Below are positions 25,228-33,846 of a DNA stretch of 64,000 nucleotides, in pieces (positions within the stretch are counted from its first letter, which is position 1; the number at the start of each line of letters is the position of its first letter). This DNA is from Oceanospirillum sp047518265 (GTDB taxonomy: Bacteria; Pseudomonadota; Gammaproteobacteria; Pseudomonadales; Halomonadaceae): contig JAKZRG010000021.1 in NCBI GenBank assembly GCA_047518265.1, positions 62,001 through 126,000 on the forward strand, written 5' to 3'. Position numbers and translations under genes: made by a program. The notes under the pieces are model-generated. The model did not search any database. It saw only the letters and a list, made by a program, of their open reading frames with translations, and was not told the DNA's origin.

Positions 25228-26106
25228 TTAACCCCGTTGCAGTGCTTCAATGCGGTCATCCAGTGGAGGGTGTGATGCAAAGAAAGCAGACATCTTGCCG
25301 CCAGAGATGCCGAGTGCTGTCATAGAGCCCTGTAGGCTGCTTTCACCTTCATGCTCTGCTTTCAGGCGCTGTAGAGCACTGATCATGGACTGACGATCTG
25401 CCAGGTTGGCACCGGCTTGATCCGCTTTAAATTCACGTTTACGGCTAAACCAAGCAACAATGCCTGATGCCAGAATACCAAACAGAATATCCAGAATAAT
25501 GGTGAGTGCTATTTCTGCTATCCAGCCTAGACCGCCTTCACCTTCTTCATCGGCAGTAAACTGATCGATAGCGTAAACCACACAGCGGGTTACAAACATT
25601 ACAAAGGTGTTTACCACACCCTGTATCAAAGCCAGTGTTACCATATCACCGTTAGCAACGTGACCTATTTCGTGGGCAAGTACGGCGCGCACCTCATTAG
25701 GGCTCATACGCTGCAGCAAGCCTGCACTAACGGCAACCAGTGCATCGTTACGGTTCCAGCCAGTGGCAAAAGCATTAGCGTCCATAGCAGGGAAAATGCC
25801 TACGGTGGGCATTTTAATACCGGCTTGTTGGGATAGCTCTTCCACTGTTTGTAGTAACCAGGCTTCTGTTTCGTTCCGTGGCTGCTCAATAATTTGAGTG
25901 CCCGTACTCATCTTTGCCATCATTTTTGACATAAACAGGGAGATTAATGAGCCTGTCATGCCAATGATGCCGCAGAAAATTAATAGGTTCATTAGGTTTA
26001 GGGATGAACCTTCACGATAGCTACCTACCCCCAGTACGCTTAAAGCGAAACCAGCAATAACCAGTACCGCTAGGTTGGTCATTAAAAATAATCCAATACG
26101 CATCAT
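25228..26106 (-). CDS. htpX: Membrane zinc metalloprotease HtpX
   Basis: HtpX degrades misfolded inner-membrane proteins together with FtsH. The 292-residue protein starts MMRIGLFLMTNLAVLVIAGFAL and has four membrane segments, the zinc motif HEIGH (in AVLAHEIGHVANGDM), EF-K in the third-ligand region REFKADQAGANLADR, and the family C-terminus HPPLDDRIEALQRG. ATG 26106 fits E. coli HtpX; a longer frame to 26169 adds residues not found in homologues. AGGAG lies eleven bases upstream. In E. coli the gene is under Cpx control; no site is visible here. Confidence 0.96.
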   Translation of the reverse strand: MMRIGLFLMTNLAVLVIAGFALSVLGVGSYREGSSLNLMNLLIFCGIIGMTGSLISLFMSKMMAKMSTGTQIIEQPRNETEAWLLQTVEELSQQAGIKMPTVGIFPAMDANAFATGWNRNDALVAVSAGLLQRMSPNEVRAVLAHEIGHVANGDMVTLALIQGVVNTFVMFVTRCVVYAIDQFTADEEGEGGLGWIAEIALTIILDILFGILASGIVAWFSRKREFKADQAGANLADRQSMISALQRLKAEHEGESSLQGSMTALGISGGKMSAFFASHPPLDDRIEALQRG

Positions 26107-26276
26107 GGTGGCGAATTCTCCTGTTAAATAATCTGATCTTTTAGATAGGGTCAGAAATAATAGGTTCAAGTAATCGTTGATTTTTTTGTGGCTTTTTAGA
26201 CAAATAGTTGGTTTTTTCAGATAGCAATAATGGAAGTGCCTAGTGAGGCAAGTGTTGATGATGGTATTAAACAGAA

Positions 26277-26312
26277 TAAAAAAAGGACGTGACAGTTTAT
26301 TGTCTACGTCCC
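26277..26312 (-). terminator. Terminator after alaA
   Basis: On the minus strand a stem built from GGACGT/ACGTCC and GACA/TGTC (26285-26311) is followed by a seven-base T-tract. It lies 63 bases past the alaA stop. Confidence 0.8.
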
Positions 26313-26374
26313 AATTGTTTGCTTAATCTGTGTCTACTGGCTCCAATGATTGGAGTGTCATAGAAAATTAAGCG

Positions 26375-27589
26375 CTACTGCCGATATTTACTTAAGAAGC
26401 GAGCAATACGGTTGATAGCATCTTCTAGCTGATCCACATAAGGCAGGGAGACAATTCGGAAATGATCCGGGTCTGGCCAGTTAAAGGCAGTGCCTTGTAC
26501 AACCAGCATCTTTTCCTGTTTTAGCAGGTCGTAAGCAAATTTCTCATCGTCGTGGATGTTAAAGCGCTTTACGTCCAGTTTTGGAAACAGGTAAAGAGCG
26601 CCTTTAGGCTTTACGCAGCTAATGCCAGGGATGTTGTCTAGCATCTCCCAGGCTAGGTCACGCTGATCTTTTAAGCGTCCACCTGGGAGTACGAGGTCGT
26701 TAATGCTTTGGTAGCCCCCCAGTGCCGTTTGAATAGCGTGTTGGGACGGTACGTTGGCGCATAAGCGCATAGACGAGAGCATGTTTAATCCCTCGATAAA
26801 ATCACCTGCCTGATGCTTGTTGCCGCTGATGATCATCCAGCCGGAACGGAACCCGGCAACACGATAAGATTTAGATAGGCCGTTAAAGGTTAAAAACAGC
26901 ACATCGTCGGCTAAGCTGGCAATCGAGGTGTGTTTGGCTTCGTCGTAAAGTATCTTGTCGTAAATCTCATCGGCCAGTACCACGAGATTATGCTCGCGAG
27001 CGACTTCTATAATCTCTTTTAGCAAGGGCTCTGGATATAAAGCCCCTGTTGGATTGTTAGGATTGATAATGACGATGCCGCGAGTCTTTTCGGTGATTTT
27101 GCTGCGAATATCATTAATATCTGGAAACCAGTCGGATTGTTCGTCACAGATATAGTGTACAGCTTTGCCCCCTGCTAAGCGTGAGGCTGCAGTCCATAAC
27201 GGATAGTCAGGGGCTGGAATTAGAATCTCATCATCGTCATTGAGTAGGCCTTGCATGGCCATGACGATTAATTCGCTCACGCCATTACCTAGATAGATAT
27301 CCTCAATGGAAACGTTATCTATCTTTTTGCGCTGGCACTCCTGCATAACGGCTTTACGTGCGGAGTACAAACCTTTGGATTCACAGTAGCCCTGGGCGTT
27401 GGGCAGATTGTAGAGCACATCCTGCAGAATCTCTTCTGGTGCCTCAAAGCCAAATGGGGCGGGGTTGCCAATATTCAGTTTAAGAATACGGTGACCTTCC
27501 TCTTCCATGCGTCGGGCTTCATCAAGGACAGGTCCACGGATGTCGTAACATACATTATTTAGCTTTGTGGACTTTTTTAAGGTTTGCAT
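26375..27589 (-). CDS. alaA: Glutamate-pyruvate aminotransferase AlaA
   Basis: A class I PLP-dependent aminotransferase that makes alanine from pyruvate and glutamate. The 404 residues align with E. coli AlaA, including RGPVLDEARRMEEEGHRILKLNIGNPAPFGFEAP near the start, PNNPTGALYP, LADEIYDKILYD and the PLP lysine Lys240 in NGLSKSYRVAGFRSGW. The C-terminal HFRIVSLPYVDQL carries the carboxylate-binding Arg. It is followed by its own terminator and is probably monocistronic. Confidence 0.95.
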   Translation of the reverse strand: MQTLKKSTKLNNVCYDIRGPVLDEARRMEEEGHRILKLNIGNPAPFGFEAPEEILQDVLYNLPNAQGYCESKGLYSARKAVMQECQRKKIDNVSIEDIYLGNGVSELIVMAMQGLLNDDDEILIPAPDYPLWTAASRLAGGKAVHYICDEQSDWFPDINDIRSKITEKTRGIVIINPNNPTGALYPEPLLKEIIEVAREHNLVVLADEIYDKILYDEAKHTSIASLADDVLFLTFNGLSKSYRVAGFRSGWMIISGNKHQAGDFIEGLNMLSSMRLCANVPSQHAIQTALGGYQSINDLVLPGGRLKDQRDLAWEMLDNIPGISCVKPKGALYLFPKLDVKRFNIHDDEKFAYDLLKQEKMLVVQGTAFNWPDPDHFRIVSLPYVDQLEDAINRIARFLSKYRQ

Positions 27590-27812
27590 AATCGTTCCGT
27601 ATATCCGGTAAATCTCCGGCTGTAGTTATATTTTAAGGGTGTGAACAGTAAATATTGTGGAAAACGGCCTATCTTAAAGAATTTTTTTCTTTTTGGTAAG
27701 AGAGGATGTCGCTGTGATGGTGTCGTTCCTTGTTTTTTAGTAACTCGTGATATCCTCTGGTTAAAATTAAGCTGAAGTAACTTATAAAGACAATAAAGTA
27801 AGAGGGTGACCG

Positions 27813-28595
27813 ATGACGCAGGAAGAGCTGGTTTTACGTGAAGACAGGGAAGGAGTTGCCTACCTGACGCTTAATCGTTCCAAGGCATATAACGCCTTAT
27901 CTATGGGGTGTATGAATGCCTTAATGCAGCAGCTTAGGGCTGTTGCTGATGATAAGCAGATTAAGGTGGTTGTGCTTAAAGGAAGTGGTAAAGGGTTCTG
28001 TGCGGGTCACGATCTGAAAGAGATGAAAGAGAATGCCAGTGAGGCATTTTATAAACAGACTTTTAGTACTTGTGCTGATTTGATGCGTACTGTGCAGAGT
28101 ATTCCTCAGCCCGTTATTGCGCAGGTACATGGTATTGCGACAGCGGCAGGTTGTCAGTTGGTGGCTTCTTGTGATCTGGCTTATGCGTCCGATGATTCAC
28201 GCTTTGCGACGCCAGGCGTCAATATTGGATTGTTTTGTTCAACACCTATGGTGGCTTTAACTCGGGCTGTACATAAAAAGCATGCCATGGAGATGTTGTT
28301 AACAGGGGAGGTGATCTTGGCTGATGAAGCTCAGTCTATTGGTTTGGTCAATGCAGTGTTGCCAGAGGAAGCGCTGAGTCTTAAGGTTGATCAAATCGCA
28401 GGGATGATTGCGGCTAAATCTTCTTATACATTGAAAGTCGGTAAAGAGGCATTTTATAAGCAGGCGGATATGAGTCAATCTGATGCTTATGATTATTGCA
28501 GTGAGGTTATGACGGAAAATATGTTAGCTCATGATGCACAAGAAGGTATCGATGCATTTTTAGCTAAGCGTGCACCTTGTTGGAAAGGACGTTGA
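27813..28595 (+). CDS. Enoyl-CoA hydratase/isomerase family protein
   Basis: A 260-residue crotonase-fold protein. The first oxyanion-hole segment is GSGKGFCAGHDLKEM, where the His-Asp-Leu pattern is typical, and the second is VHGIATAAGCQLVASCDL with the peptide NH of Gly. The usual hydratase Glu pair is not obvious: GLFCSTPMVALTRAVHKKHAMEMLLTGE occupies that region, so a different crotonase reaction is possible. The substrate is unknown. AGGGTGACCG precedes the ATG. Confidence 0.9.
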   Translation: MTQEELVLREDREGVAYLTLNRSKAYNALSMGCMNALMQQLRAVADDKQIKVVVLKGSGKGFCAGHDLKEMKENASEAFYKQTFSTCADLMRTVQSIPQPVIAQVHGIATAAGCQLVASCDLAYASDDSRFATPGVNIGLFCSTPMVALTRAVHKKHAMEMLLTGEVILADEAQSIGLVNAVLPEEALSLKVDQIAGMIAAKSSYTLKVGKEAFYKQADMSQSDAYDYCSEVMTENMLAHDAQEGIDAFLAKRAPCWKGR

Positions 28596-28608
28596 GCCCT
28601 TTCCTTGT

Positions 28609-28636
28609 ATTGACTGATGCTTCTGCATCAGTCAAT
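28609..28636. terminator. Strong hairpin between convergent genes
   Basis: ATTGACTGATGC (28609-28620) pairs perfectly with GCATCAGTCAAT (28625-28636) over a four-base loop. A second small stem (TCCAAT 28641-28646, ATTGGA 28653-28658) follows. T-tracts are short on both sides. Confidence 0.65.
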
Positions 28637-28661
28637 TTCCTCCAATAAAGAAATTGGAGCG

Positions 28662-29888
28662 TTAGTTGGATTGAATGACCTTATTTCGACCCGTTTTTTT
28701 GGCTTCGTAGAGTGAGTTATCCACTCGGTGAAGTACTTCATCAATCTTTTCATCTGTTTTTAACTGGCCGACGCCAACACTGGTGGTAAAGCGTACGGGC
28801 TCGTTGTCTTTCGATGTCACCCAGGCCTGTTCGCTGCGTAATCGTATCCGTTCAGCCGCTTTTACTGCATGATCCAGGGTTGTGCCGGGTAAAATAGCGG
28901 CAAATTCTTCGCCGCCGTAGCGGGTTAAAATATCACTGCTTCTCAGCTCTTCTTTCATAATCTGGCTGAATGCCTTTAGAACCTTATCTCCTGTTAGGTG
29001 ACCATGAGTGTCATTGATCCGTTTAAAACGGTCTAGATCCAGCATTAGCACACTAACCGGTGGGCGTTTTTGATTGCTGTTCCAACGTTGGGTTAGCTCA
29101 TTTAAGCGTTCCATCATAACGCGACGATTTAATAGGCCGGTTAGAGGGTCGCGAGTTGCTTGACGGTACAGCCTGAGAAGCATGTGTAGTTGGGCCTGGT
29201 TGGCCCATAAAGCGATGATCAGTAGAATCGATATTAGCCAGAGATCCTTAAAGCCCTCTAGGCTAAATAAAACGCCTGCATAAAAATCGTTGTATACCAG
29301 AGTGATAATCAAACCGATGCCCAGAACGACGGCTTCCAGAATGGTCAGTGGAAAAACACTTAAGATTGCCACCAGCAAGAAGGGAATAAAGCTATAGCCA
29401 ATCAAGGGGGTGTTGCTGTGCACCAGTTGAAAGAGGCTTGCCGTATAAAAAATGGCTGGAAAAGCGATCATCAGTGTCATGCAGAACAAGGAGTGCTGCA
29501 GATTGCGTTTGCGGGCATTGTTAACAAACAGGAGGAGAATCATAGAGCCAAATAGCATCAAGCGATAGAAAGCGATGACATTCAGATCAGAGGAATCCAA
29601 TAGCAGATAGTCCATTGGAATCCATAGCGGGGCAAACACGGCAAACACGATGCTTAAGATATTGACTCGTGTGCGAATATATTCACTGCGAGCGGCATTG
29701 AAATCGTCAGAATGGTAGCGATTGGTTAGAGTGTCAAAAACATTCAGTTCAGTCAGTTTTCGATAAATACTACCGCTAACATCGTTTCCTGTCGCGTCAT
29801 CGGTTAAATGGGCGTATTGGCGTCGTTCTTCGGATGCATCCAAGCTTTTAGTTGATTGAGTTGCCGTCGCCGTGCTGGTATTTGACAT
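28662..29888 (-). CDS. Membrane diguanylate cyclase
   Basis: The 408-residue protein has a roughly 60-residue N-terminal cytoplasmic part, about six membrane segments (residues 75-230) of a MASE-like type, and a C-terminal GGDEF domain. The active site is GGEEF in TRYGGEEFAAILPG, and an inhibitory I-site RSSD precedes it by five residues, so a c-di-GMP-producing, product-inhibited enzyme is expected. DPLTGLLNRR begins the domain. GGAG lies four bases before the ATG. Signal sensed by the membrane part is unknown. Confidence 0.93.
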   Translation of the reverse strand: MSNTSTATATQSTKSLDASEERRQYAHLTDDATGNDVSGSIYRKLTELNVFDTLTNRYHSDDFNAARSEYIRTRVNILSIVFAVFAPLWIPMDYLLLDSSDLNVIAFYRLMLFGSMILLLFVNNARKRNLQHSLFCMTLMIAFPAIFYTASLFQLVHSNTPLIGYSFIPFLLVAILSVFPLTILEAVVLGIGLIITLVYNDFYAGVLFSLEGFKDLWLISILLIIALWANQAQLHMLLRLYRQATRDPLTGLLNRRVMMERLNELTQRWNSNQKRPPVSVLMLDLDRFKRINDTHGHLTGDKVLKAFSQIMKEELRSSDILTRYGGEEFAAILPGTTLDHAVKAAERIRLRSEQAWVTSKDNEPVRFTTSVGVGQLKTDEKIDEVLHRVDNSLYEAKKTGRNKVIQSN

Positions 29889-30150
29889 AGTGCTCCAGAA
29901 AAAAAACAGGCAAAAAGCTAAAGATATCTTTCGGGTCTGTATTCGGCTTGATTCTCAATAACCAAGTCAGCCTGAAGTTCGGCAAAGAGTAGCGGAATTG
30001 TCAGGACGATTTTTTGATATGGATCAAGACAGAAAAGAGACTAAGACGAATGATGGTACTCTATATGTCGCAAAAAAGGCTTTATAAGCTAGGATGGGCT
30101 CAAGGTCGAGTAATTTATTGTGTCTATTGGTTTTATTGTAACTTACAGGT

Positions 30151-30175
30151 GCGCTCTAGCAGATGCTGAGAGCGC
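30151..30175. repeat. Inverted repeat downstream of ylqF
   Basis: GCGCTCT (30151-30157) pairs with AGAGCGC (30169-30175). It lies just beyond the ylqF stop; no T-tract follows on either strand, so termination is only possible. Confidence 0.45.
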
Positions 30176-30186
30176 GCCAGATGTGG

Positions 30187-31125
30187 TTACTCGTTGTTGG
30201 ATTCTGGTGTGGAGTTTGACTCAGCTTTTGGCTTGTCTGTTATTTCGGTTTCTTGCGATACTTCTGCAGCTTCTTCGATTTCTTCTTCAACCGGTTCAGG
30301 GATGTCTGCGGGTGTTTCTAGCGTCAGGCGTCCCATATGGCCGCCTCGCAGATCGTTTAATAGTACCTCAGACGCCTTGTGCCAATCGATTTCTCCGCCA
30401 GGCCTCAAGCCGCCGCGTTTGCTGGCAATGAGTTCTAAGATGGCTTCTGGCGTTTCAGGTAGAGCCTTCATCTTGTAGCGTTGCATCAACACTTTCGGGT
30501 AGCGAAGAGCCAGTTCACCCGCAGCAAACATCGCTATATCTAAGAAATCAATGGCGGTATTGCGTATAGCCCCTGATGTAGCGAGTCGATAGGCACTATT
30601 TTGATCTTCAATCCTAGGCCAAAGAACTCCAGGGGTATCTACGATTGCAATACCTGATGGTAAAGCGATGCGTTGTTGGCGTTTAGTCACGGCAGGCTCG
30701 TCGCCCACTTTAGCCACTTTTTTACCGGCTAAGCTATTGATAAGAGTTGACTTTCCGACATTTGGGATGCCCATGACCATCACCCGTACAGAGCGATCCT
30801 GGCGTACGTGGCCAGCCATATCCTTAACGATTTTTGGAATCTGTTTAAGGGTGCGGACTTCCGTTGTGGTTACGGTTATGGCTCGAGTGTCATCCTGAGC
30901 ATTAAAAAATGTAATCCATTCTTTCGTTTTATGGGGGTCAGCTAAGTCATCGCGGCTAAGGATCTTCAAGCAAGGTTTTTTGCCCCGTAGCTCGGCCAGC
31001 ATAGGATTTTCACTAGAGTAGGGAAGTCTGGCATCCAGAACTTCAATAATCACGTCAATTTCCGGCAGCGAGTCTTTAATCTGGCGACGGGCTTTATTCA
31101 TGTGACCGGGATACCAGCCTAGCAT
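30187..31125 (-). CDS. ylqF: YlqF-type ribosome biogenesis GTPase
   Basis: A 312-residue circularly permuted GTPase. The motif order is G4 (SRDD, in CLKILSRDDLAD), then G1 GIPNVGKSTLINSL near residue 122, then G3 DTPGVLWP. It starts MLGWYPGHMNKARRQIKDSL, a YlqF hallmark. The Bacillus homologue RbgA matures the 50S subunit. The C-terminus ends in an acidic, Glu-rich tail (about residues 275-312). AGGAG lies seven bases before the ATG. Confidence 0.92.
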   Translation of the reverse strand: MLGWYPGHMNKARRQIKDSLPEIDVIIEVLDARLPYSSENPMLAELRGKKPCLKILSRDDLADPHKTKEWITFFNAQDDTRAITVTTTEVRTLKQIPKIVKDMAGHVRQDRSVRVMVMGIPNVGKSTLINSLAGKKVAKVGDEPAVTKRQQRIALPSGIAIVDTPGVLWPRIEDQNSAYRLATSGAIRNTAIDFLDIAMFAAGELALRYPKVLMQRYKMKALPETPEAILELIASKRGGLRPGGEIDWHKASEVLLNDLRGGHMGRLTLETPADIPEPVEEEIEEAAEVSQETEITDKPKAESNSTPESNNE

Positions 31126-31282
31126 CGGACAACTCCTGTGGTATGTTCCACTTGCAATTTAAACCGTGAATGGCCTGACAGGCAGGCAAGGGGCGGGATT
31201 ATAGCAAGCTAACCTGACTTAGGCAGCCTGTTATCAAAATGGTTGGGTATATTTCAGGCTGCTTGTCGAATTGTAGGTGTTT

Positions 31283-31678
31283 CTAGGCTTTGTCTGGAGT
31301 GGCTTTAAAGTTTAGGGAGGCTGAGTTTACACAATAACGTAAGCCGGTTGGTGCTGGGCCGTCTGGAAATACATGGCCCAAATGGGATTCGCAGTTGGCG
31401 CAACGAATTTCTGTTCTTACCATGCCAAAACTGCGATCCGAGTGTTCATCAATGGCTTGTTTGTTAATTCCCTGATAATAACTGGGCCAGCCGCTGCCTG
31501 AATCATACTTGTGTTCAGAGCTGAATAGAGGTGTTTCGCAGCAAGCACAAAGATAATTCCCTTGTTCATGGTGATTGTAATACTTGCCAGAAAATGCGGG
31601 CTCTGTACCTCCGCAGCGACAGACCTCGTACTGCTCAGGTGAAAGTTTGTCTTGCCACTGTTTGTCATCACTGCTCAT
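31283..31678 (-). CDS. msrB: Peptide methionine-R-sulfoxide reductase
   Basis: MsrB repairs the R form of oxidised methionine in proteins using thioredoxin. The 131-residue protein has zinc ligands Cys44, Cys47, Cys93 and Cys96, the signature KYDSGSGWPSY, and catalytic Cys116 in LRYCVNSASLNF. It lies 55 bases upstream of the end of the next minus-strand gene and may be cotranscribed with it. Confidence 0.97.
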   Translation of the reverse strand: MSSDDKQWQDKLSPEQYEVCRCGGTEPAFSGKYYNHHEQGNYLCACCETPLFSSEHKYDSGSGWPSYYQGINKQAIDEHSDRSFGMVRTEIRCANCESHLGHVFPDGPAPTGLRYCVNSASLNFKATPDKA

Positions 31679-31733
31679 ATCGTTACCACTTCTACTTGGC
31701 TGCTCTTTAATTAACTAAAGGTATGAATAGGGA

Positions 31734-32504
31734 TTAATCGTAAACTTGTTTTTTCTTCCATTGATCTTCTTCTTTTTCGTATTTCTCCAGTTCTTTGGTC
31801 AATTGACCATCGCCTTCTAAGCGGGCTTTTTGCTCTTGCTGATTGGCTTCTGATTCTAATTCATCGATACGTTTTTTAGTGGCTAGGATTTTATCGGTAA
31901 ACTCGCCACTTTGGTTTTGCTTGCCCATCTCGCCAATCACTCGGCGATAGTTTAGAGCGGCGATTTTTGGCTTGCCTTCTTTTTCTGCTTTTTTACCAGC
32001 AGAGGCATACACTTCTATAATCGTTTGAGTGAAAGCTTTGCGCAGTTGTTTTAGGAATTCTTGAGCTGTTTTGTTGGGGATCTTCTTTTCTTGGTACTGC
32101 ATGGAAATATGTTTGTGCAGTAATTTCAGATTTCGGCGAATATTATTAGCCGTTTGAATATCTGTAATGGGTACTGCTGAGACATTTTTGTTTTTAGTGG
32201 CGAATTCAACCATCTGTTTGGCATTTTCCAGATGTTTTGCCACTTTATCATTAGGATCCGCATCAAACTGCTGCTGAAAGAGATCAACAATGCTGCGGGC
32301 TAGGTGTACGCGCATATTTTGATCTAGATAGTGGGGGGGGATCTCTTCAATAATAAACATCAAATTTCGGGCACGGTCACCCAGTGTGCGTACGCTGCGA
32401 ATTAGTTCAATGCGTTTTTTTTCAGCGTTTTGTTTGTTGTACACCATCATAATAATGCCGATGGCTATAAAAAGTACTACGCCAAGAATTGCCAGTGATG
32501 TCAT
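31734..32504 (-). CDS. Conserved membrane-anchored coiled-coil protein of unknown function
   Basis: The 256-residue protein has one N-terminal membrane segment (residues 4-22, SLAILGVVLFIAIGIIMMVY) and then a long, charged, mostly helical region. Notable stretches are RTLGDRARNLMFIIEEIPPHYLDQNMRVHLARSIVDLFQQQF and a Lys/Glu-rich C-terminus likely to form a coiled coil (residues 205-250). I do not recognise a named family. The layout suggests an inner-membrane anchored cytoplasmic or periplasmic protein. It lies upstream of msrB on the same strand. Confidence 0.8.
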   Translation of the reverse strand: MTSLAILGVVLFIAIGIIMMVYNKQNAEKKRIELIRSVRTLGDRARNLMFIIEEIPPHYLDQNMRVHLARSIVDLFQQQFDADPNDKVAKHLENAKQMVEFATKNKNVSAVPITDIQTANNIRRNLKLLHKHISMQYQEKKIPNKTAQEFLKQLRKAFTQTIIEVYASAGKKAEKEGKPKIAALNYRRVIGEMGKQNQSGEFTDKILATKKRIDELESEANQQEQKARLEGDGQLTKELEKYEKEEDQWKKKQVYD

Positions 32505-32736
32505 TCCCAGGTTCCCTTCTGCCTGAATATCAAGTGAATGCTTCTTTGGGGTAATGTAATGCCCCGTAAGCTTTTATTATCTTATGTATCTATTATCGAC
32601 CAGCTAAGGGGAAAAAGTAACCTTACTGATGCTCTATTCTTGCAAATAAACGTCTTATCCAAGTGAATCATAAGAGAAAACGTCCGCAGGTGCTAATTTT
32701 GTCTGTTTTCGTATGTCTTCCTTGGCCTATGATCTC

Positions 32737-32831
32737 CTACATCTACATCTACATCTACATCTACATCTACATCTACATCTACATCTACATCTACATCTAC
32801 ATCTACATCTACATCTACATCTACATCTACA
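32737..32831 (+). repeat. Hexanucleotide microsatellite, 15.8 copies of CTACAT
   Basis: Ninety-five bases consist of uninterrupted CTACAT units, fifteen complete and one partial, with no base change. Perfect hexamer arrays of this length are unusual in bacterial chromosomes. Confidence 0.95.
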
Positions 32832-33001
32832 GTATAGATATTGCAGGATGATAGATCTGTGGCCTGCTTTACCCTTGTGGAATATCTTCACCTATATAAG
32901 GTTCTCTAATCTGGCATATAAGTGTCAACGGGTCAAAAGATGCATTTTGTTGTTGTCGCGAGAGGTGTTCACGAACTAATTGAAAAAAAAGAAAAAAATA
33001 G

Positions 33002-33030
33002 TTGACGGTCTAGAAAAACGCCTATAAAAT
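33002..33030 (+). promoter_or_regulatory. Promoter of the Glu-Gly tRNA cluster
   Basis: TTGACG (33002-33007) and TAAAAT (33025-33030) are 17 bases apart. The -10 is followed by GCGCGCC, the GC-rich discriminator typical of stringently controlled stable-RNA promoters. tRNA-Glu begins 41 bases downstream of the -10. Confidence 0.75.
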
Positions 33031-33071
33031 GCGCGCCATCTTTCAACGAGTAGTTGAACAGAGCGAGTTGC

Positions 33072-33147
33072 GTCCCATTCGTCTAGTGGTCTAGGACACC
33101 GCCCTTTCACGGCGGTAACAGGGGTTCGAACCCCCTATGGGACGCCA
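33072..33147 (+). tRNA. tRNA-Glu (anticodon TTC), copy 1
   Basis: Seventy-six bases with encoded CCA. The acceptor stem GTCCCAT pairs with ATGGGAC, the anticodon loop CTTTCAC gives TTC, and the T-arm has GGTTCGAACCC. It matches bacterial tRNA-Glu. Confidence 0.97.
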
Positions 33148-33221
33148 TTTTCTTTCAGGTTGTATTGGCTTGATAGAAAAGAGTTTTATTTTAAGAAGAG
33201 CCACTTCTTAAAATATAATGT

Positions 33222-33297
33222 GCGGGAATAGCTCAGTTGGTAGAGCACAACCTTGCCAAGGTTGGGGTCGCGAGTTCGAATCTCGTTTCCCGCTCCA
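33222..33297 (+). tRNA. tRNA-Gly (anticodon GCC), copy 1
   Basis: Seventy-six bases with encoded CCA. The acceptor stem GCGGGAA pairs with TTCCCGC, the anticodon stem-loop CCTTGCCAAGG gives GCC, and the T-loop is GTTCGAATC. Confidence 0.97.
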
Positions 33298-33341
33298 GTT
33301 TGCTACTGGTTAAATAAGCCGTACTGTTTATCAGTATATGC

Positions 33342-33417
33342 GTCCCATTCGTCTAGTGGCCTAGGACACCGCCCTTTCACGGCGGTAACAGGGGTTCGAA
33401 CCCCCTATGGGACGCCA
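33342..33417 (+). tRNA. tRNA-Glu (anticodon TTC), copy 2
   Basis: Identical to copy 1 except for one T-to-C change in the D-loop (TGGC instead of TGGT). CCA is encoded. It is part of a Glu-Gly-Glu-Gly array made by tandem duplication. Confidence 0.97.
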
Positions 33418-33463
33418 TTTCCTTTCTTTAAAATAGTTTAACTATTTTTCTAGAAGATAGTGT

Positions 33464-33539
33464 GCGGGAATAGCTCAGTTGGTAGAGCACAACCTTGCCA
33501 AGGTTGGGGTCGCGAGTTCGAATCTCGTTTCCCGCTCCA
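33464..33539 (+). tRNA. tRNA-Gly (anticodon GCC), copy 2
   Basis: Same 76-base sequence as the first tRNA-Gly, with encoded CCA. The spacer before it is shorter than in the first pair, 46 bases against 74. No clear terminator follows. Confidence 0.97.
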
Positions 33540-33846
33540 TTTATCTTATTTTTTATATTTAGATTCCTATCTATTAATTCCTTTTAAGTTTATCTGTTTT
33601 CTCTTAAGTTCCTGCGGATATTCATTGTTTGATATATTCTTTATTTTCACGCTTGTAATTCGTCGATGCACCCATATATCTGTCAGTCTGTTTCCGAATT
33701 GTTCTGAGCCAAAAATTATAACTGCCCTATTCCTTTCTCTTCAGCGATTTAGCGGCCAGTTTCCTCAGTTTTGTTTATCAGTAAGTTCTAATTTTATAGT
33801 GCTAAGCAGGCTTAAAGAGAATGCATTAGCACAATAGAGGTTTTGA
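33540..33846. other. Intergenic region between tRNA-Gly and the ABC transporter
   Basis: This 307-bp AT-rich stretch must contain the end of the tRNA transcript and the promoter of the ABC genes. I see no clear hairpin terminator or coding sequence. GAGG six bases before ATG 33847 is the ribosome binding site of the next gene. Confidence 0.45.

Larger units (their letters stand above)
32505..33071. other. Gene-free stretch with a hexanucleotide repeat and tRNA promoter
   Basis: This 567-bp region holds a 95-bp microsatellite and, at its right end, the promoter of the tRNA cluster. Plus-strand open frames of 62 and 88 codons (from 32663 and 32713) are created by the repeat itself and have alternating YI or HL residues; I do not consider them genes. 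Confidence 0.6.

Noticed and set aside
32663..32979. Two frames with YI and HL dipeptide repeats
   Set aside because: They are produced by the hexanucleotide repeat; no ribosome binding site and no conserved sequence outside it.
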